64,000 nt of DNA from Rhizobium altiplani (GTDB lineage: Bacteria > Pseudomonadota > Alphaproteobacteria > Rhizobiales > Rhizobiaceae). The translations under genes were made by a program, and so were the position numbers. Location: the NCBI RefSeq assembly GCF_001542405.1, contig NZ_LNCD01000063.1:1-64000 (forward strand), given 5' to 3'. The notes under the pieces were generated by a model, which worked only from the letters and a program-made list of their open reading frames with translations, had not been told where the DNA came from and did not search any database. Below are positions 25,676 to 34,845 of this stretch, piece after piece (position 1 is the first letter of the stretch; each line of letters begins with the position of its first letter).

Positions 25676-26692
25676 TTGCGTCGTTCAGGGTGGGCGATAC
25701 TCGCTGTTCTACTCGCAATCCTCATAGCGATAGCCGTTACATGGGCATCACTTGCATTGTGGTATCGCCTTCCCGCCTCGCAGTTCGCCAGAGGCTTTGC
25801 TGCCGGGCTATTCGCTCTTTTTGGGGTGTTCACAATCACGACATTGTTTGGCCCGTGGCGTTTCAAAGCCATCCTCGCATTCACAGCGGCGTTCGCACTT
25901 GTCCTGGTCTGGTGGCATACGATCAAGCCCCTCGAGAATGCATCCTGGGCACCCGATGTCGCTCGACAGGTCACAGGCGAATTCAACGGCGACCTGCTGA
26001 CACTGACAAATGTGCGGGACTTCGAGTGGCATGGCAGTACTGACTTCATCGAGCGATGGACGACGCGCACCTACGACATGAGCAAGCTTCGGACGATCGA
26101 CCTGTTCATGTCCTATTGGGCGGGGCCAGAAATTGCCCACGTGATTTTCAGCTTTGGTTTTGAAGGTGGCGAGCAGCTTGCGTGGTCGATCGAAGTCCGT
26201 CGCCGGGTTGGAGGTGCATTCTCGCCCGTCGCCGATTTGTTCAAGAGCAATCCCCTGGTGATCATCGCAGCAGACGAGCGGGATGTTGTGGGCGTCCGTT
26301 CGAACGTCCGTCGCGAAGATGTGCAAATCTACCGCCTGAAAGCATCCCCCGAACAGGCACGTGCGCTCCTGCGCGAGTATGTTGCCGACGCCAATGCCCT
26401 AGCCGCGACGCCGGCTTTCTACAACTCGCTTACGAGCAATTGCACGACGACGGTCGTCAAGATGATGCGCGTGGTTGGAGGCACCGTTCCCTTCGACTGG
26501 CGTCTCATCGTCAATGGCTATCTCCCGGACTACGCCTACGATCATGGGGCGTTGGATATGGAAGCGTCACTCGCTGAACTCAGGACCGCCGCTCATATTG
26601 ACCAGCGGGCGCGGGTCGACGCATTGTCGCCGCACTTCTCAAAGTCGATACGCGTCGGCGTACCTTCGCCACCGCCGGCGGATCCGCAATAA
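25676..26692 (+). CDS. DUF4105 (Lnb-like) membrane protein
   Basis: 338-aa inner-membrane protein. Three hydrophobic segments (about residues 7-29, 36-58, 64-81) are followed by a periplasmic domain. The domain carries FMSYWAGPEIAHVIFSFGFE and FYNSLTSNCTTTVVKMM with a conserved Cys, the hallmark of DUF4105, now linked to the Lnb lipoprotein N-acyltransferase fold. Whether it acylates lipoproteins here is inference; alphaproteobacteria also have Lnt. TTG start at 25676 with AGGAGGA 8 nt before. No partner gene. Confidence 0.8.
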   Translation: MRRSGWAILAVLLAILIAIAVTWASLALWYRLPASQFARGFAAGLFALFGVFTITTLFGPWRFKAILAFTAAFALVLVWWHTIKPLENASWAPDVARQVTGEFNGDLLTLTNVRDFEWHGSTDFIERWTTRTYDMSKLRTIDLFMSYWAGPEIAHVIFSFGFEGGEQLAWSIEVRRRVGGAFSPVADLFKSNPLVIIAADERDVVGVRSNVRREDVQIYRLKASPEQARALLREYVADANALAATPAFYNSLTSNCTTTVVKMMRVVGGTVPFDWRLIVNGYLPDYAYDHGALDMEASLAELRTAAHIDQRARVDALSPHFSKSIRVGVPSPPPADPQ

Positions 26693-26851
26693 GCGAGAGA
26701 CGTGCCATTGCTTCGATCGCGCCTGGAAGCTGCCGAAACCTCGGAAGGAGGAAGAGCTTCACGTCGCGGTGACGCAGGTTGGCCAGCGAGACAACACTCC
26801 TGGCTTGGAAGAATGCTTGAGGCTGTGACCTCCCAAGTTACAGGCTAGCGG

Positions 26852-27493
26852 TCAGCGTTGGAAGGTAAGATGTATGGTTCCGCTCGGCGCCGTTTCAGCT
26901 TTGACGTCGTAGCCAGTCTCCAGACCGCGCAGCTCGTCCCATAAGCGTACGCCGCGACCGAGCAGGATCGGCGCAATTGCAACATGAAGGCGATCGACAA
27001 AACCTGCTCTCAGAAAGTCACGAACAACAGTCGGCCCACCGCCGATCCGCACATCCTTGCCGCGCGCCGCCGCAACAGCCTGCTGGAGCGCATCAACCGG
27101 ATCGGTATTGAGGAAATGGAAAGTGGTACCACCAGCCATCTCTACGGAGGGGCGAGGCTTGTGTGTGAGAACGAAGACCGGAACTCGGAAGGGCGGCTCC
27201 TCGCCCCACCAACCACGCCAGGTCGGATCGTCGGGGAAGTTGTGGAGCCCGAACATGCCGGCGCCCATGATCTCGGCGCCCACGTTGGCGAAATATTCCT
27301 TCGCGTAGTCGTCATCGACGCCGGTGGTCCCGGCTCCACTGGTATCCTTGAGCACGCGCTCACGGAAAGTTCGCGTTGCCACATATGCGCCGACCAGGCG
27401 CGGCCAGTCGTCCCCGAACGGGACTTCGGGCGTTTGATCCGTCGTGGTCGCGAAACCATCGAGCGAGATCATGAGATCGACACGAACTGCCAT
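26852..27493 (-). CDS. Dihydrofolate reductase-family (RibD-C-like) protein
   Basis: 213-aa protein of the RibD C-terminal/DHFR-like fold. Begins MAVRVDLMISLDGFATTTDQ; has MGAGMFGLHNF, PVFVLTHKPRPSVEMAGGTT, VRIGGGPTVVRDFLRAGFVD and HVAIAPILLGRGVRLWDELR, all standard for this group of NADPH-dependent reductases of unknown substrate. The ATG at 27493 has AGGAG upstream. It is divergent from the ArsR/SRPBCC pair, and both promoters lie in a region with two AAGGCA-TGCCTT operators. Confidence 0.87.
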   Translation of the reverse strand: MAVRVDLMISLDGFATTTDQTPEVPFGDDWPRLVGAYVATRTFRERVLKDTSGAGTTGVDDDYAKEYFANVGAEIMGAGMFGLHNFPDDPTWRGWWGEEPPFRVPVFVLTHKPRPSVEMAGGTTFHFLNTDPVDALQQAVAAARGKDVRIGGGPTVVRDFLRAGFVDRLHVAIAPILLGRGVRLWDELRGLETGYDVKAETAPSGTIHLTFQR

Positions 27494-27551
27494 GGGAGCT
27501 CTCCTTGCGAGTGGTTGCGCCCTAGTCGCCCCAAGCCAGGGCATTGATACT

Positions 27552-27565
27552 AAGGCAGATGCCTT
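27552..27565. promoter_or_regulatory. ArsR-type operator, box 1
   Basis: AAGGCAGATGCCTT is a perfect palindrome around two central bases, 59 bp upstream of the DHFR-like start. Confidence 0.65.
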
Positions 27566-27583
27566 TATAATTGATCTTTATAC

Positions 27584-27599
27584 TAAGGCAAGTGCCTTA
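27584..27599. promoter_or_regulatory. ArsR-type operator, box 2
   Basis: TAAGGCAAGTGCCTTA repeats box 1 with perfect symmetry, centred 33 bp away (about three helical turns), 41 bp before the ArsR start. Confidence 0.65.
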
Positions 27600-27639
27600 T
27601 TGTCCTTGACCACCACTCCAATGCGTTTTAACAATTCGC

Positions 27640-27975
27640 ATGCCCTATCATTCGACCCCACTCGACCTTGCCTTTCACGCTCTCAGCGATCCGACGCGTC
27701 GCGCGGTCGTATCACGGCTGGCTGATGGCGAGGTGCCGGTCAGCGTTCTGGCCGAGCCATTCGACATGGCGCTGCCCTCCTTCGCCCAGCATCTCAAGGT
27801 ACTGGAAGATTGCGGACTGATCGCCAGCGAGAAGCGCGGGCGCAGCCGCTGGTGCCGTTTGGTACAGGCGCGCTTCGATGAGGCGGCGGACTGGATGATA
27901 GCGGAGCGCAGGCGCTGGACCGAGCGGTTGGATCGTCTGGAGGTCTACCTGGACAAAGCGGGAGAGGATGATTGA
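27640..27975 (+). CDS. ArsR-family winged-helix regulator
   Basis: 111-aa ArsR/SmtB-like repressor. ALSDPTRRAVVSRLADGEVP opens the fold and FDMALPSFAQHLKVLEDCGL is the recognition helix. It has no metal-binding ELCVCD cysteines. ArsR proteins of this type are usually paired with an SRPBCC gene and autoregulate. The next gene starts within its stop (TGATG). Two matched palindromes lie just upstream. Confidence 0.9.
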   Translation: MPYHSTPLDLAFHALSDPTRRAVVSRLADGEVPVSVLAEPFDMALPSFAQHLKVLEDCGLIASEKRGRSRWCRLVQARFDEAADWMIAERRRWTERLDRLEVYLDKAGEDD

Positions 27976-28463
27976 TGAAGACCATGGCAACCCTGTTTGA
28001 CACCTGGTCGCTTGATCGGGAAATTGTGCTGGTGAAGCTGCTCAATCACTCGCGTGACAAGGTCTTTGCCGCCTGGATGGACCCCACGGCGCTTGCCGAA
28101 TGGTACGGTCCGGCCGGCCTTGGGATCGAGAGCCATGAGGCCGATATCCGTGAGGGTGGGCTCTGGCGGTTCGACATGGTGGGCGTGTTCGAGGGCCAGG
28201 AGCAGCGCTTCCCGAATCTGATGCGCTTTCTGGAGATCGTGCCGAACGAGCGGATCGTGATGGACTATGGCACACCCGACCCGGACGACCCCGACCGCTT
28301 CCGCGTCACGGTGACCTTCGATGAGCAGGCCGACGGCAAAACAGTGCTGACCTTGCGCCAGCTCCACCCCAGCCCCGCACGGCGTCGGATCGTCATCGGC
28401 TTTGGCGCAGTCGAATACGGACTGCAGACCCTGGATGGCCTTGCAGCCTGGCTCGACCGCTGA
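27975..28463 (+). CDS. SRPBCC (AHSA1-type) protein
   Basis: 162-aa START/AHSA1-fold ligand-binding protein. It has VKLLNHSRDKVFAAWMDPTA, LAEWYGPAGLGIESHEADIR, EGGLWRFDM and LDGLAAWLDR at its end, all family hallmarks. The ATG at 27975 overlaps the ArsR stop by one base. Function is unknown; it probably binds a hydrophobic or aromatic ligand and works with the ArsR partner and divergent reductase. Confidence 0.88.
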   Translation: MKTMATLFDTWSLDREIVLVKLLNHSRDKVFAAWMDPTALAEWYGPAGLGIESHEADIREGGLWRFDMVGVFEGQEQRFPNLMRFLEIVPNERIVMDYGTPDPDDPDRFRVTVTFDEQADGKTVLTLRQLHPSPARRRIVIGFGAVEYGLQTLDGLAAWLDR

Positions 28464-28591
28464 GCGTTTGGCCTATCGGTCCCTAGATCGCCATTGACTG
28501 AGGCTGCTACAAGCTTTGCCCGGAGACAATGACCACAATGGGCCCGGAAGGAAATCAGCCACGGAGGGCCTGTTTGACGGGAGCCCTCACG

Positions 28592-28804
28592 TCAATCCTT
28601 TGCTAGTGCACGCGCTACTTCGGCGTCGACGCGACCGGCAAGGGCGCCCCGGCAGGCATTTCGCGCCTGCAGGAAGGACACCGTTTCACAGTCCTCCCAG
28701 CTATCTTTCAGAAACAGGACGGCGTCGAAGGCGCTCGATACGAATTCGCTACCTCGCGAGCCCACCGAGATTTGAACGGGCTTCTCCCACTTGACGATTG
28801 ACAT
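28592..28804 (-). CDS. DUF982 protein
   Basis: 70-aa protein of DUF982, a family abundant in Rhizobiales with unknown role. Begins MSIVKWEKPVQISVGSRG; the core SAFDAVLFLKDSWEDCETVS and ARNACRGALAGRVDAEVARA follow. The ATG at 28804 has GGGAG 6 nt upstream. It is a single-gene unit. Confidence 0.75.
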   Translation of the reverse strand: MSIVKWEKPVQISVGSRGSEFVSSAFDAVLFLKDSWEDCETVSFLQARNACRGALAGRVDAEVARALAKD

Positions 28805-29351
28805 GACGATCTCCCTACTGGCTCTAGCGACGGGCAAACGTGCAATTCTTGGAAGAGTTCCGTGACCCCTAGAGCGGTCACGTATGCTGCCTCTGCGAAG
28901 GCGCGGACAGCCGACGAGAAGTATCGCCGACCGCCCACGCCTCGTGTGCTACCCAGCCCCATCCAATGATCAGCAGATGCTAACCTGTTCCCGGTCTTCT
29001 CCCTACGTGGTCCAGGTAGCAGTGGTTCAAAAGGAGAGAGTCTCCTGCCTGTTGAATTGGTTAGGCTGTGGTTATCCTGTTGATAGGCGGTGGATCGTCT
29101 GCTGCTACCCGAAACTGCCCACGCGCCGGTTGTCGACATGGCGCTGCGGGGGGGACGCCTTAGCGCGTGCCCGGTAGCAAGTTCTCGCGCCCGTCCAGAG
29201 TGAGCTTCTGGCCCGTGAGCAGCCATCCGGCGTTGGCGCCTTGCATTCAACTGTCGTCATCAAACATGCTGACGCAGGAGCGAAAGGCTGTTCGACGCCA
29301 CGCCCGGCGGTTCGCGCCTTTGTGGGACTGAAGTATCTTGGTTGTTCGTTG
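28805..29351. other. Intergenic, no supported gene
   Basis: About 550 bases. Open frames are short and unlike known proteins. One small palindrome (AGGAGAGAGTCTCCT, near 29031-29045) is present; its meaning is unknown. Confidence 0.4.
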
Positions 29352-30134
29352 CTAGAATGCCGCGTAGCTTCGCCAGAGAACATACAGGCTCACGCAAAAT
29401 ATCACCCACCTGAAGACCTGCGCGAGGATGTTCCTGTAGTTCGCCAGTCGCGTGGCGGCAATCGTGCCGATGATACCGCCACCGATGCCACCTAGAATGA
29501 AATAGCCCGCAGTAAGCCAATCGACAAAGCCCGACGCGGCATAGTTCACGGCCGTCGCCAATCCGAAGGTGCCGACCGCGAGCAGCGAGGTTCCAATCGC
29601 GTTTATGAGAGGCATGCCCGTTGCGACGAGGAGACCCGGCACAATAAGGAAACCGCCCCCTATTCCGAAAAGGCCGGAACATCCGCCGGCAAAAAGCGCA
29701 ATCAGGCTTGTCTTCCCGTGTGTCCGTATCGTCAGCGACTGCGCGGTAACATCCGCTCGGCTCCGCGTCCCTCGCATCATGAAACTGACGAGCATCATCA
29801 GGAGGCCAAACATGAAAAGCAAATTCTTGCCGTCGATGAGCTTCCCCAGACTGGAACCCAGGTAGGCACCGAGACATCCGGCGATCGCAAAGATCAAGGC
29901 GCATCGCCACCAGACATGACCCTTCACCGCATGGCCGGCCAGGTTGAGATACGCATTGGCCGAAACAGCGAGAGCCCCTGTGCCAATCGCCGTGTGCACA
30001 TCGCGCATTCCGACAACATACACCAGCAGCGGCGTGGCGAGGATTGATCCGCCTCCGCCAATCAAACCGAGAATACAGCCGATCAACGATCCTGAGCCGA
30101 GAGCAAGCATAAGCTGCAAGAGACTGCCATCCAC
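29352..30134 (-). CDS. TauE/SafE-family anion exporter
   Basis: About 260-aa inner-membrane permease with seven to eight hydrophobic segments. The duplicated family motif is visible as GCILGLIGGGGSILATPLLV (N-half) and CSGLFGIGGGFLIVPGLLVA (C-half). TauE/SafE members export sulfite or sulfonates. A GTG at 30134 sits just after the upstream MBL gene stop (30139); the frame is open to 30170. It is last in the Lrp-linked sulfur operon, where sulfite efflux is the logical role. Confidence 0.88.
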   Translation of the reverse strand: MDGSLLQLMLALGSGSLIGCILGLIGGGGSILATPLLVYVVGMRDVHTAIGTGALAVSANAYLNLAGHAVKGHVWWRCALIFAIAGCLGAYLGSSLGKLIDGKNLLFMFGLLMMLVSFMMRGTRSRADVTAQSLTIRTHGKTSLIALFAGGCSGLFGIGGGFLIVPGLLVATGMPLINAIGTSLLAVGTFGLATAVNYAASGFVDWLTAGYFILGGIGGGIIGTIAATRLANYRNILAQVFRWVIFCVSLYVLWRSYAAF

Positions 30135-30138
30135 GTTG

Positions 30139-31017
30139 TTACGCGCCCCACGCCGATCCCGACAATGCATCGAGGGGAATTTTTAGATAACGACGGCCGT
30201 TCTCCTCGACGGGAGGCAGTTCCCCTCCCCGTATATTCACCTGCAGCGCGTGCAAGATTAGCTTCGGCATGGGCAGGATCCTGTCGCGGGCTTCCCGCAA
30301 GGTGATGAAGTCGCTTCGCGATTGGCCGGCGACATGCGGGTTCTTCCTACGCTGCTCCGCAACCGAGCTTTCCCAAAGGGCCTGACGTCCTTGCGGCATG
30401 TAGTCATGGCCGGTGAAGAGGCGCGTCTCCTCGGGCAGGCTCAGGATGTCCTGGATTGACTGCCAAAGGCTGGCTGCGCTGCCGCCTGGAAAATCAGCGC
30501 GGGCGGAGCCGCTATCGGGCATGAACAGTGTATCGTGGATGAAGGCTGCGTCGCCCACGACGTAGGTAATAGACGCCAGGGTATGGCCGGGCGAATGCAT
30601 GACGCGGACCTCGAGCTCGCCGATGTTGAATGTGTCACCATCACGAAAGAGCCGATCCCATTGCGAACCATCGCATGCGAAATCATGCCAGTTGTAGATA
30701 TCTTTCCAGATCTGCTGCACTGCCGTCACATGCTCACCGATCGCCGTCGGCGCTCCGGTCTTTGCCTTGAGATAACTGGCTGCCGAAAAGTGGTCCGCAT
30801 GAGGATGAGTGTCCAAGATCCACTCAAGCTTCAGGTCGTTGACCTCGATGTAATCGAGGATGATGGTCGCATTGATCGAAGCGGTCGTGCCGGACTTCTC
30901 ATCGAAATCCAGTACCGGGTCGATGATGGCGCAGTTTCGTGTTTTGCGGCACGAGACGACATACTGGATGCTGCCAGTACGCGGGTCGTAAAATCCGGCG
31001 ACCTCAGGTTTTTGCAT
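30139..31017 (-). CDS. Persulfide dioxygenase-like MBL protein (Blh/ETHE1 type)
   Basis: 292-aa MBL-fold enzyme. The zinc/iron motif THPHADHFSAA gives H71, H73, D75 and H76; later ligands are HSPGHTLASITY, HDTLFMPDSGSARADFPGGS and TGHDYMPQGRQ. This is the ETHE1/Blh persulfide dioxygenase pattern, oxidising glutathione or cysteine persulfide to sulfite. The ATG at 31017 overlaps the aminotransferase gene end by 14 nt. Context with a cysteine desulfurase and TauE agrees. Confidence 0.9.
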   Translation of the reverse strand: MQKPEVAGFYDPRTGSIQYVVSCRKTRNCAIIDPVLDFDEKSGTTASINATIILDYIEVNDLKLEWILDTHPHADHFSAASYLKAKTGAPTAIGEHVTAVQQIWKDIYNWHDFACDGSQWDRLFRDGDTFNIGELEVRVMHSPGHTLASITYVVGDAAFIHDTLFMPDSGSARADFPGGSAASLWQSIQDILSLPEETRLFTGHDYMPQGRQALWESSVAEQRRKNPHVAGQSRSDFITLREARDRILPMPKLILHALQVNIRGGELPPVEENGRRYLKIPLDALSGSAWGA

Positions 31018-32503
31018 GGGGGCTGCCCTTTGGTGCTGCTCCACGCGCAAAGAAGATCGCTCGGCTCGGATCGACGTCGTAATCCATTTCGAAGGTCGTC
31101 GCGTCAGTTGCGATTGTTGCCACTGAATCGAGAATGAACTGCACCTTCTCGTCTGGTAGCAGCACACTAAAGTTCAGCCGGACAAAACCGGGCTTCTTTA
31201 GTTCATCTCCCGAGAGAATGGCCTGTCTGATCTCCTCGCTCTGCTGTTCATCGATCGACAGCAGTCGGTGGACATAGGGCCCCGCACAAGCGCAGCCACC
31301 GCGCCCCTGGATTCCGAAGCGGTCACTGAGCATTCGCGTCACCAGTTGCTGGTGGACGTAGCCACCCTTCCCGTTCCTCACTCTGAAGGAAAAGATCGGC
31401 AGCCGATCGGCATTGGACAGACCGAGCAACTCCAGTTGCGGGACGTCCTTCCAGGCTTGGAGTGCACGTCGTGCAAGCTCGCGATTGCGCATCGTCATCG
31501 CATCAGCCCCGATCGCATCCTTGACGATGAATGCGAGGGCCGCACGGATATCACCGACCACATTCGGTGTACCGGCTTCTTCGCGCGATTCGAGACTGTC
31601 GCTATAATCATGCGTCTGCGGCGAGACGAACTTTACCGTGCCACCACCCGGCCAGGTCGGTTTCTTCGTCGAAAGCCCGTCGCGCCGAAGGATCAGGATT
31701 CCGGAGGCACCTGGGCCACCGATGAACTTGTGCGGCGAAACAACGATCGCGTCGATATCCGCATCGGCGGCAGGTGACATGGAAATCGGCACATAGGGAC
31801 CGGCCCCCGCATAGTCCCAAATCATCTTTGCGCCAGCAGCCTTGACCATCGCAGTAATCGCCGCGACGTTGCTGGTGATGCCGGTGATGTTTGAGGCAGC
31901 AGATAGCGTGCACACAACCAAATCGGCGTCACCTTGCGTGAGGGCATCTGTCAGCAGCGACAGGTCAGGTCCGCCTGCTGGACTCTCGGCGATCTCGACA
32001 ACCTCCGCACCACTTTCCCGCCAGGGCAGGATGTTGGAGTGATGCTCGTAAGGGCCGACAACAACGCGAACGTGCTTACCAGCCGAAACCGCCTCGGCAA
32101 TGCCATACAGCTTGACGAGGCGATTGATGCCAGACGTCGCGCCTGAGCCCGTGAAAATTACCGCATGTTGTTCACTCGCCCCGCAGAATTCCCCGATCAT
32201 CGCGCGTGCTTCCCGGCGCATACGGGTCATGAACCCTCCGCAGTAGGAAGCCTCCGTGTGACTGTTGGCATAGTAGGGAAGGATGTCTTCCAGGATGAAA
32301 CGCTCGATTTGGTGGAGCGCACGACCGGATGCAACGTAGTCTGCGTAGACCAGTTCCTTCGGCCCGTAAGGCCCGTCGATCGTCGCATGCGATCCGACCA
32401 GTCCTTCCCGGAGGTTGTCCACGAGGCCGTTGCGTTTCAAACTTCGGCGAAATCTGGAAATTGGGGATTCGGTCTGTCGTGCCGCAGCTTGTGAAAAGTC
32501 CAC
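31004..32503 (-). CDS. Class V aminotransferase, cysteine desulfurase-like
   Basis: 499-aa PLP enzyme. The PLP lysine lies in VVSPHKFIGGPGASGIL; YADYVASGRALHQIERFI and HTEASYCGGFMTRMR open the fold, and a likely persulfide cysteine lies in GRGGCACAGPYVHRLL. It probably releases sulfur from cysteine as persulfide. A GTG start at 32503 with AAGGAG 7 nt upstream fits better than 32569, which would leave only 35 bp to the divergent Lrp gene. It overlaps the dioxygenase gene downstream. Confidence 0.88.
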   Translation of the reverse strand: MDFSQAAARQTESPISRFRRSLKRNGLVDNLREGLVGSHATIDGPYGPKELVYADYVASGRALHQIERFILEDILPYYANSHTEASYCGGFMTRMRREARAMIGEFCGASEQHAVIFTGSGATSGINRLVKLYGIAEAVSAGKHVRVVVGPYEHHSNILPWRESGAEVVEIAESPAGGPDLSLLTDALTQGDADLVVCTLSAASNITGITSNVAAITAMVKAAGAKMIWDYAGAGPYVPISMSPAADADIDAIVVSPHKFIGGPGASGILILRRDGLSTKKPTWPGGGTVKFVSPQTHDYSDSLESREEAGTPNVVGDIRAALAFIVKDAIGADAMTMRNRELARRALQAWKDVPQLELLGLSNADRLPIFSFRVRNGKGGYVHQQLVTRMLSDRFGIQGRGGCACAGPYVHRLLSIDEQQSEEIRQAILSGDELKKPGFVRLNFSVLLPDEKVQFILDSVATIATDATTFEMDYDVDPSRAIFFARGAAPKGSPHAKT

Positions 32504-32568
32504 GATCGTTCTCCTTCGGCTCGGGACGTTGACACCGATCGTATCCTGCTTCAGGCTCAAAAAAGTCA

Positions 32569-32604
32569 CCTAATTTTCGCTAATTTCGGCAAAAGACGTA
32601 TCAA
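32569..32604. promoter_or_regulatory. Divergent promoter and possible Lrp site
   Basis: Around 32575-32595 an AT-rich imperfect palindrome (TTTTCGCTAATTTCGGCAAAA) lies between the Lrp gene and the desulfurase operon, compatible with Lrp/AsnC binding. Confidence 0.35.
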
Positions 32605-33141
32605 ATGAACGAAGAAGCCGCAAAAATAGACGATTTTGATATGAAGATACTGAGTGCGATGCAGCACGATGCCAATCTCTCGCAGCGCGATCTCGCGGAG
32701 AAGATCGGCTTGTCTCAAAATGCCTGCTGGCGGCGGCTGCAACGTCTTCATTCAATCGGCCTGATCAAAGGCGCACACTGCGATATCGATCTCCAGGCGC
32801 TGGGGTTAGACCTGACTGTTTTCGTGATGATCCGGACGCGTCACCATTCGAAGGAATGGAGCGAAGGATTCCGTGCGCATGTCGAGGGCCTGCCGGAGGT
32901 GATCGACTTTTATCGGATCGGCGGGGATTGGGACTATCTGATCAAGGTCATCACCAAAGGCATGTCCGGCTACGACGCATTTTATCAGAAACTGATCACG
33001 AACTTCGACCTTGCAACGGTAACAGGCTTCTTTTCCATGGAAGCGATCATCAACAATCGGCCGGTCGAGTTGAGAAAACTGACCTCCAAGGCCGCGGGAT
33101 CCACCCCGCCGAAAGTTACCCCGACGCGTGACCGCCTCTAG
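32605..33141 (+). CDS. Lrp/AsnC-family regulator of the sulfur operon
   Basis: 178-aa feast/famine regulator. The HTH is LSQRDLAEKIGLSQNACWRR; the effector-binding RAM domain runs from about residue 70 with VIDFYRIGGDWDYLIKVITK. It resembles the DecR/CyuR branch that senses cysteine and activates desulfidase genes. Divergent placement from the desulfurase-dioxygenase-exporter operon supports cysteine control. The C-terminal 15 residues (TPPKVTPTRDRL) are a poorly conserved tail. Confidence 0.9.
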   Translation: MNEEAAKIDDFDMKILSAMQHDANLSQRDLAEKIGLSQNACWRRLQRLHSIGLIKGAHCDIDLQALGLDLTVFVMIRTRHHSKEWSEGFRAHVEGLPEVIDFYRIGGDWDYLIKVITKGMSGYDAFYQKLITNFDLATVTGFFSMEAIINNRPVELRKLTSKAAGSTPPKVTPTRDRL

Positions 33142-33513
33142 TGCCTCAGCAACGGACTGAATTCTTCCGCCGGTGTTGTTTTCTCACCGCAAACATCCCG
33201 TGGAGGAAGAAAACGATCAACATTTTCGACCGCAAAAGGAACTCCATTCTGGGGGGGCAAGGCAGCGACGCAGGCTCAACCTGCTTCTCCTTCAACACTG
33301 ACCGCCTTGCAGAAAATGGCAGGAAGGTGCCGCCCAACGTCCCCGCCCGTCCCGGGTCTCGCCAAACTCAGTCGCACACCCTGGGCTGCCTCGCCTGCCG
33401 CGGCTAGGGACAAGGCGTTGCCAGAACGGCGGCGTCCGCCAGCCGTCGGTTGGACGTCAGGCGGTGAGCGAAGTTGAACAGGCACCGAAGGAGAGCCTGT
33501 TCCGGCGAAGCGA
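33142..33513. other. Intergenic, nothing recognisable
   Basis: No protein-like frame. The sequence around 33165-33185 weakly resembles the GCCGGTGTTGCTTTTT repeat of 3712-3728. Confidence 0.4.
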
Positions 33514-33786
33514 TTACCCCTTCGATTCGACGAGGATCACCAGAGACTCCGGCACCACCCCGTCGAAGGCCATCGCATCGGCGGCGGCCTTGCTCTGCAT
33601 CGCCGCCTGCAAGCCATCCATATCCGCAACGTCCATCATCAACGCCACGCGAGTGGGATCCTGAGGATCAACAAACGTTCGGATGTTGGTAACCCCGAGC
33701 GGACCAAAAAACTCCTCGCGCTTTGGTGAGGTGAGCCAGTGTTTCGCGCCCTTTGTGATGTTGTGATAGCCAATAATCGTCGGCAT
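33514..33786 (-). CDS. Hypothetical 90-aa protein
   Basis: Small soluble protein, MPTIIGYHNITKGAKHWLTS, then REEFFGPLGVTNIRTFVDPQ and VALMMDVADMDGLQAAMQSK. The alternating strand/helix pattern suggests a dimeric alpha-beta-barrel (ABM-like) fold, but I cannot name a family. The ATG at 33786 has GGAGG 5 nt upstream, making it a convincing gene. Confidence 0.65.
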   Translation of the reverse strand: MPTIIGYHNITKGAKHWLTSPKREEFFGPLGVTNIRTFVDPQDPTRVALMMDVADMDGLQAAMQSKAAADAMAFDGVVPESLVILVESKG

Positions 33787-34845
33787 GGCATCCTCCCTGC
33801 GACGACGACAGCGGCCGGACAACGGCCGCGCTCCATCGCGCAAAGCTACTGTGCCCTGTTTTTGCTTTGGTGTGAATTGGTGGCGGTGGGATGACGGAGT
33901 TCCAGGTCATAGAGTTCGTGATGAAAGCCACGCGCAGGATCAGTCGTCTGGTGGCGAATGAAATCCAGATGGCAGGAAGGATCCAGCCGGGGGGACTTCG
34001 ATATCTTTCCGAGACGAAGCGGATGGTCGGCGAACGCTGAACGCGGCGGCTATCGCCCTAAATCCGATCGGGCGATAGGCAGGATCGTCGCCCGGCTCGC
34101 CAAGGTCCTTCGATTTCGGATCTTTCAACGCACTGTCCTCCCGACCCCGCAACGACAAGGTCAGATAATACCAGCCTTTCTCTATACCCGCCATGGAAGA
34201 GGCTGCTGTCGGATGCCGTTGGTGTCTCCATTGGAGAGACCAACCGGCCACGGTAACCTTGACGACGAGCCGACCGACTCCATTGTCTTCGCGAAGAGAG
34301 GTGCCCTGATCTTCCGAAAGCAATCCAGACCGTTTCCGGCATTGCCAGGAGCACATGGAAGCTGCGTTTTCGGCCCTGTCCGACGCCGCGATCCTGACAA
34401 GGATGGAATCTTGAAGAGGTGACCGCCGCTTTCATCGAGTTGGCTCACAACCATATGCTGGCCCTCCTTGCCAACCGCGGTCTGGCGCGCGAACTTGCAG
34501 GTCTGAACAAAGCGCCAGAGGTCGGAACCAAGAGCCGGATGGTGCGTCTTCAACTATTGCTCCTTGCTGCCAGAGATTTGCTTCTAGCCGCCAGCCATCT
34601 TGCTGGTGCTGTTTCGACTATCCATGTGTCGATGCAACGGTGGGGAAGCGCTTTGGGACCTTCCGATCTCTTAAGGAGGAAAGTAGATGACTAGTCTAGC
34701 GTCGAGCCGCGTATACCGCAAAAGCCGAGTTACATGGTGACGTCGATCTTTGCTCCTCTCGGATTCTATATGCCGCTCCCCCGGGCCTGCCGGAACAGCA
34801 ATTGCATGGTCTCTAATATAATTTGCGGTTGGGAGGCTGGGTGTA
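33787..34845. other. About 1 kb without a supported gene
   Basis: Several overlapping frames of 90-150 codons exist on both strands, none recognisable and none with convincing ribosome sites. A plus-strand frame at 34419-34694 (MTAAFIELAHNHMLALLANR, later LLLLAARDLLLAASHLAG) is the most protein-like. The region is probably decayed sequence. Confidence 0.4.

Noticed and set aside
25372..26070. 232-codon minus-strand frame
   Set aside because: Mostly antisense of the DUF4105 gene; no motif.
29031..29045. Short palindrome AGGAGAGAGTCTCCT as possible sRNA or operator
   Set aside because: No promoter, terminator or adjacent gene supports a function.
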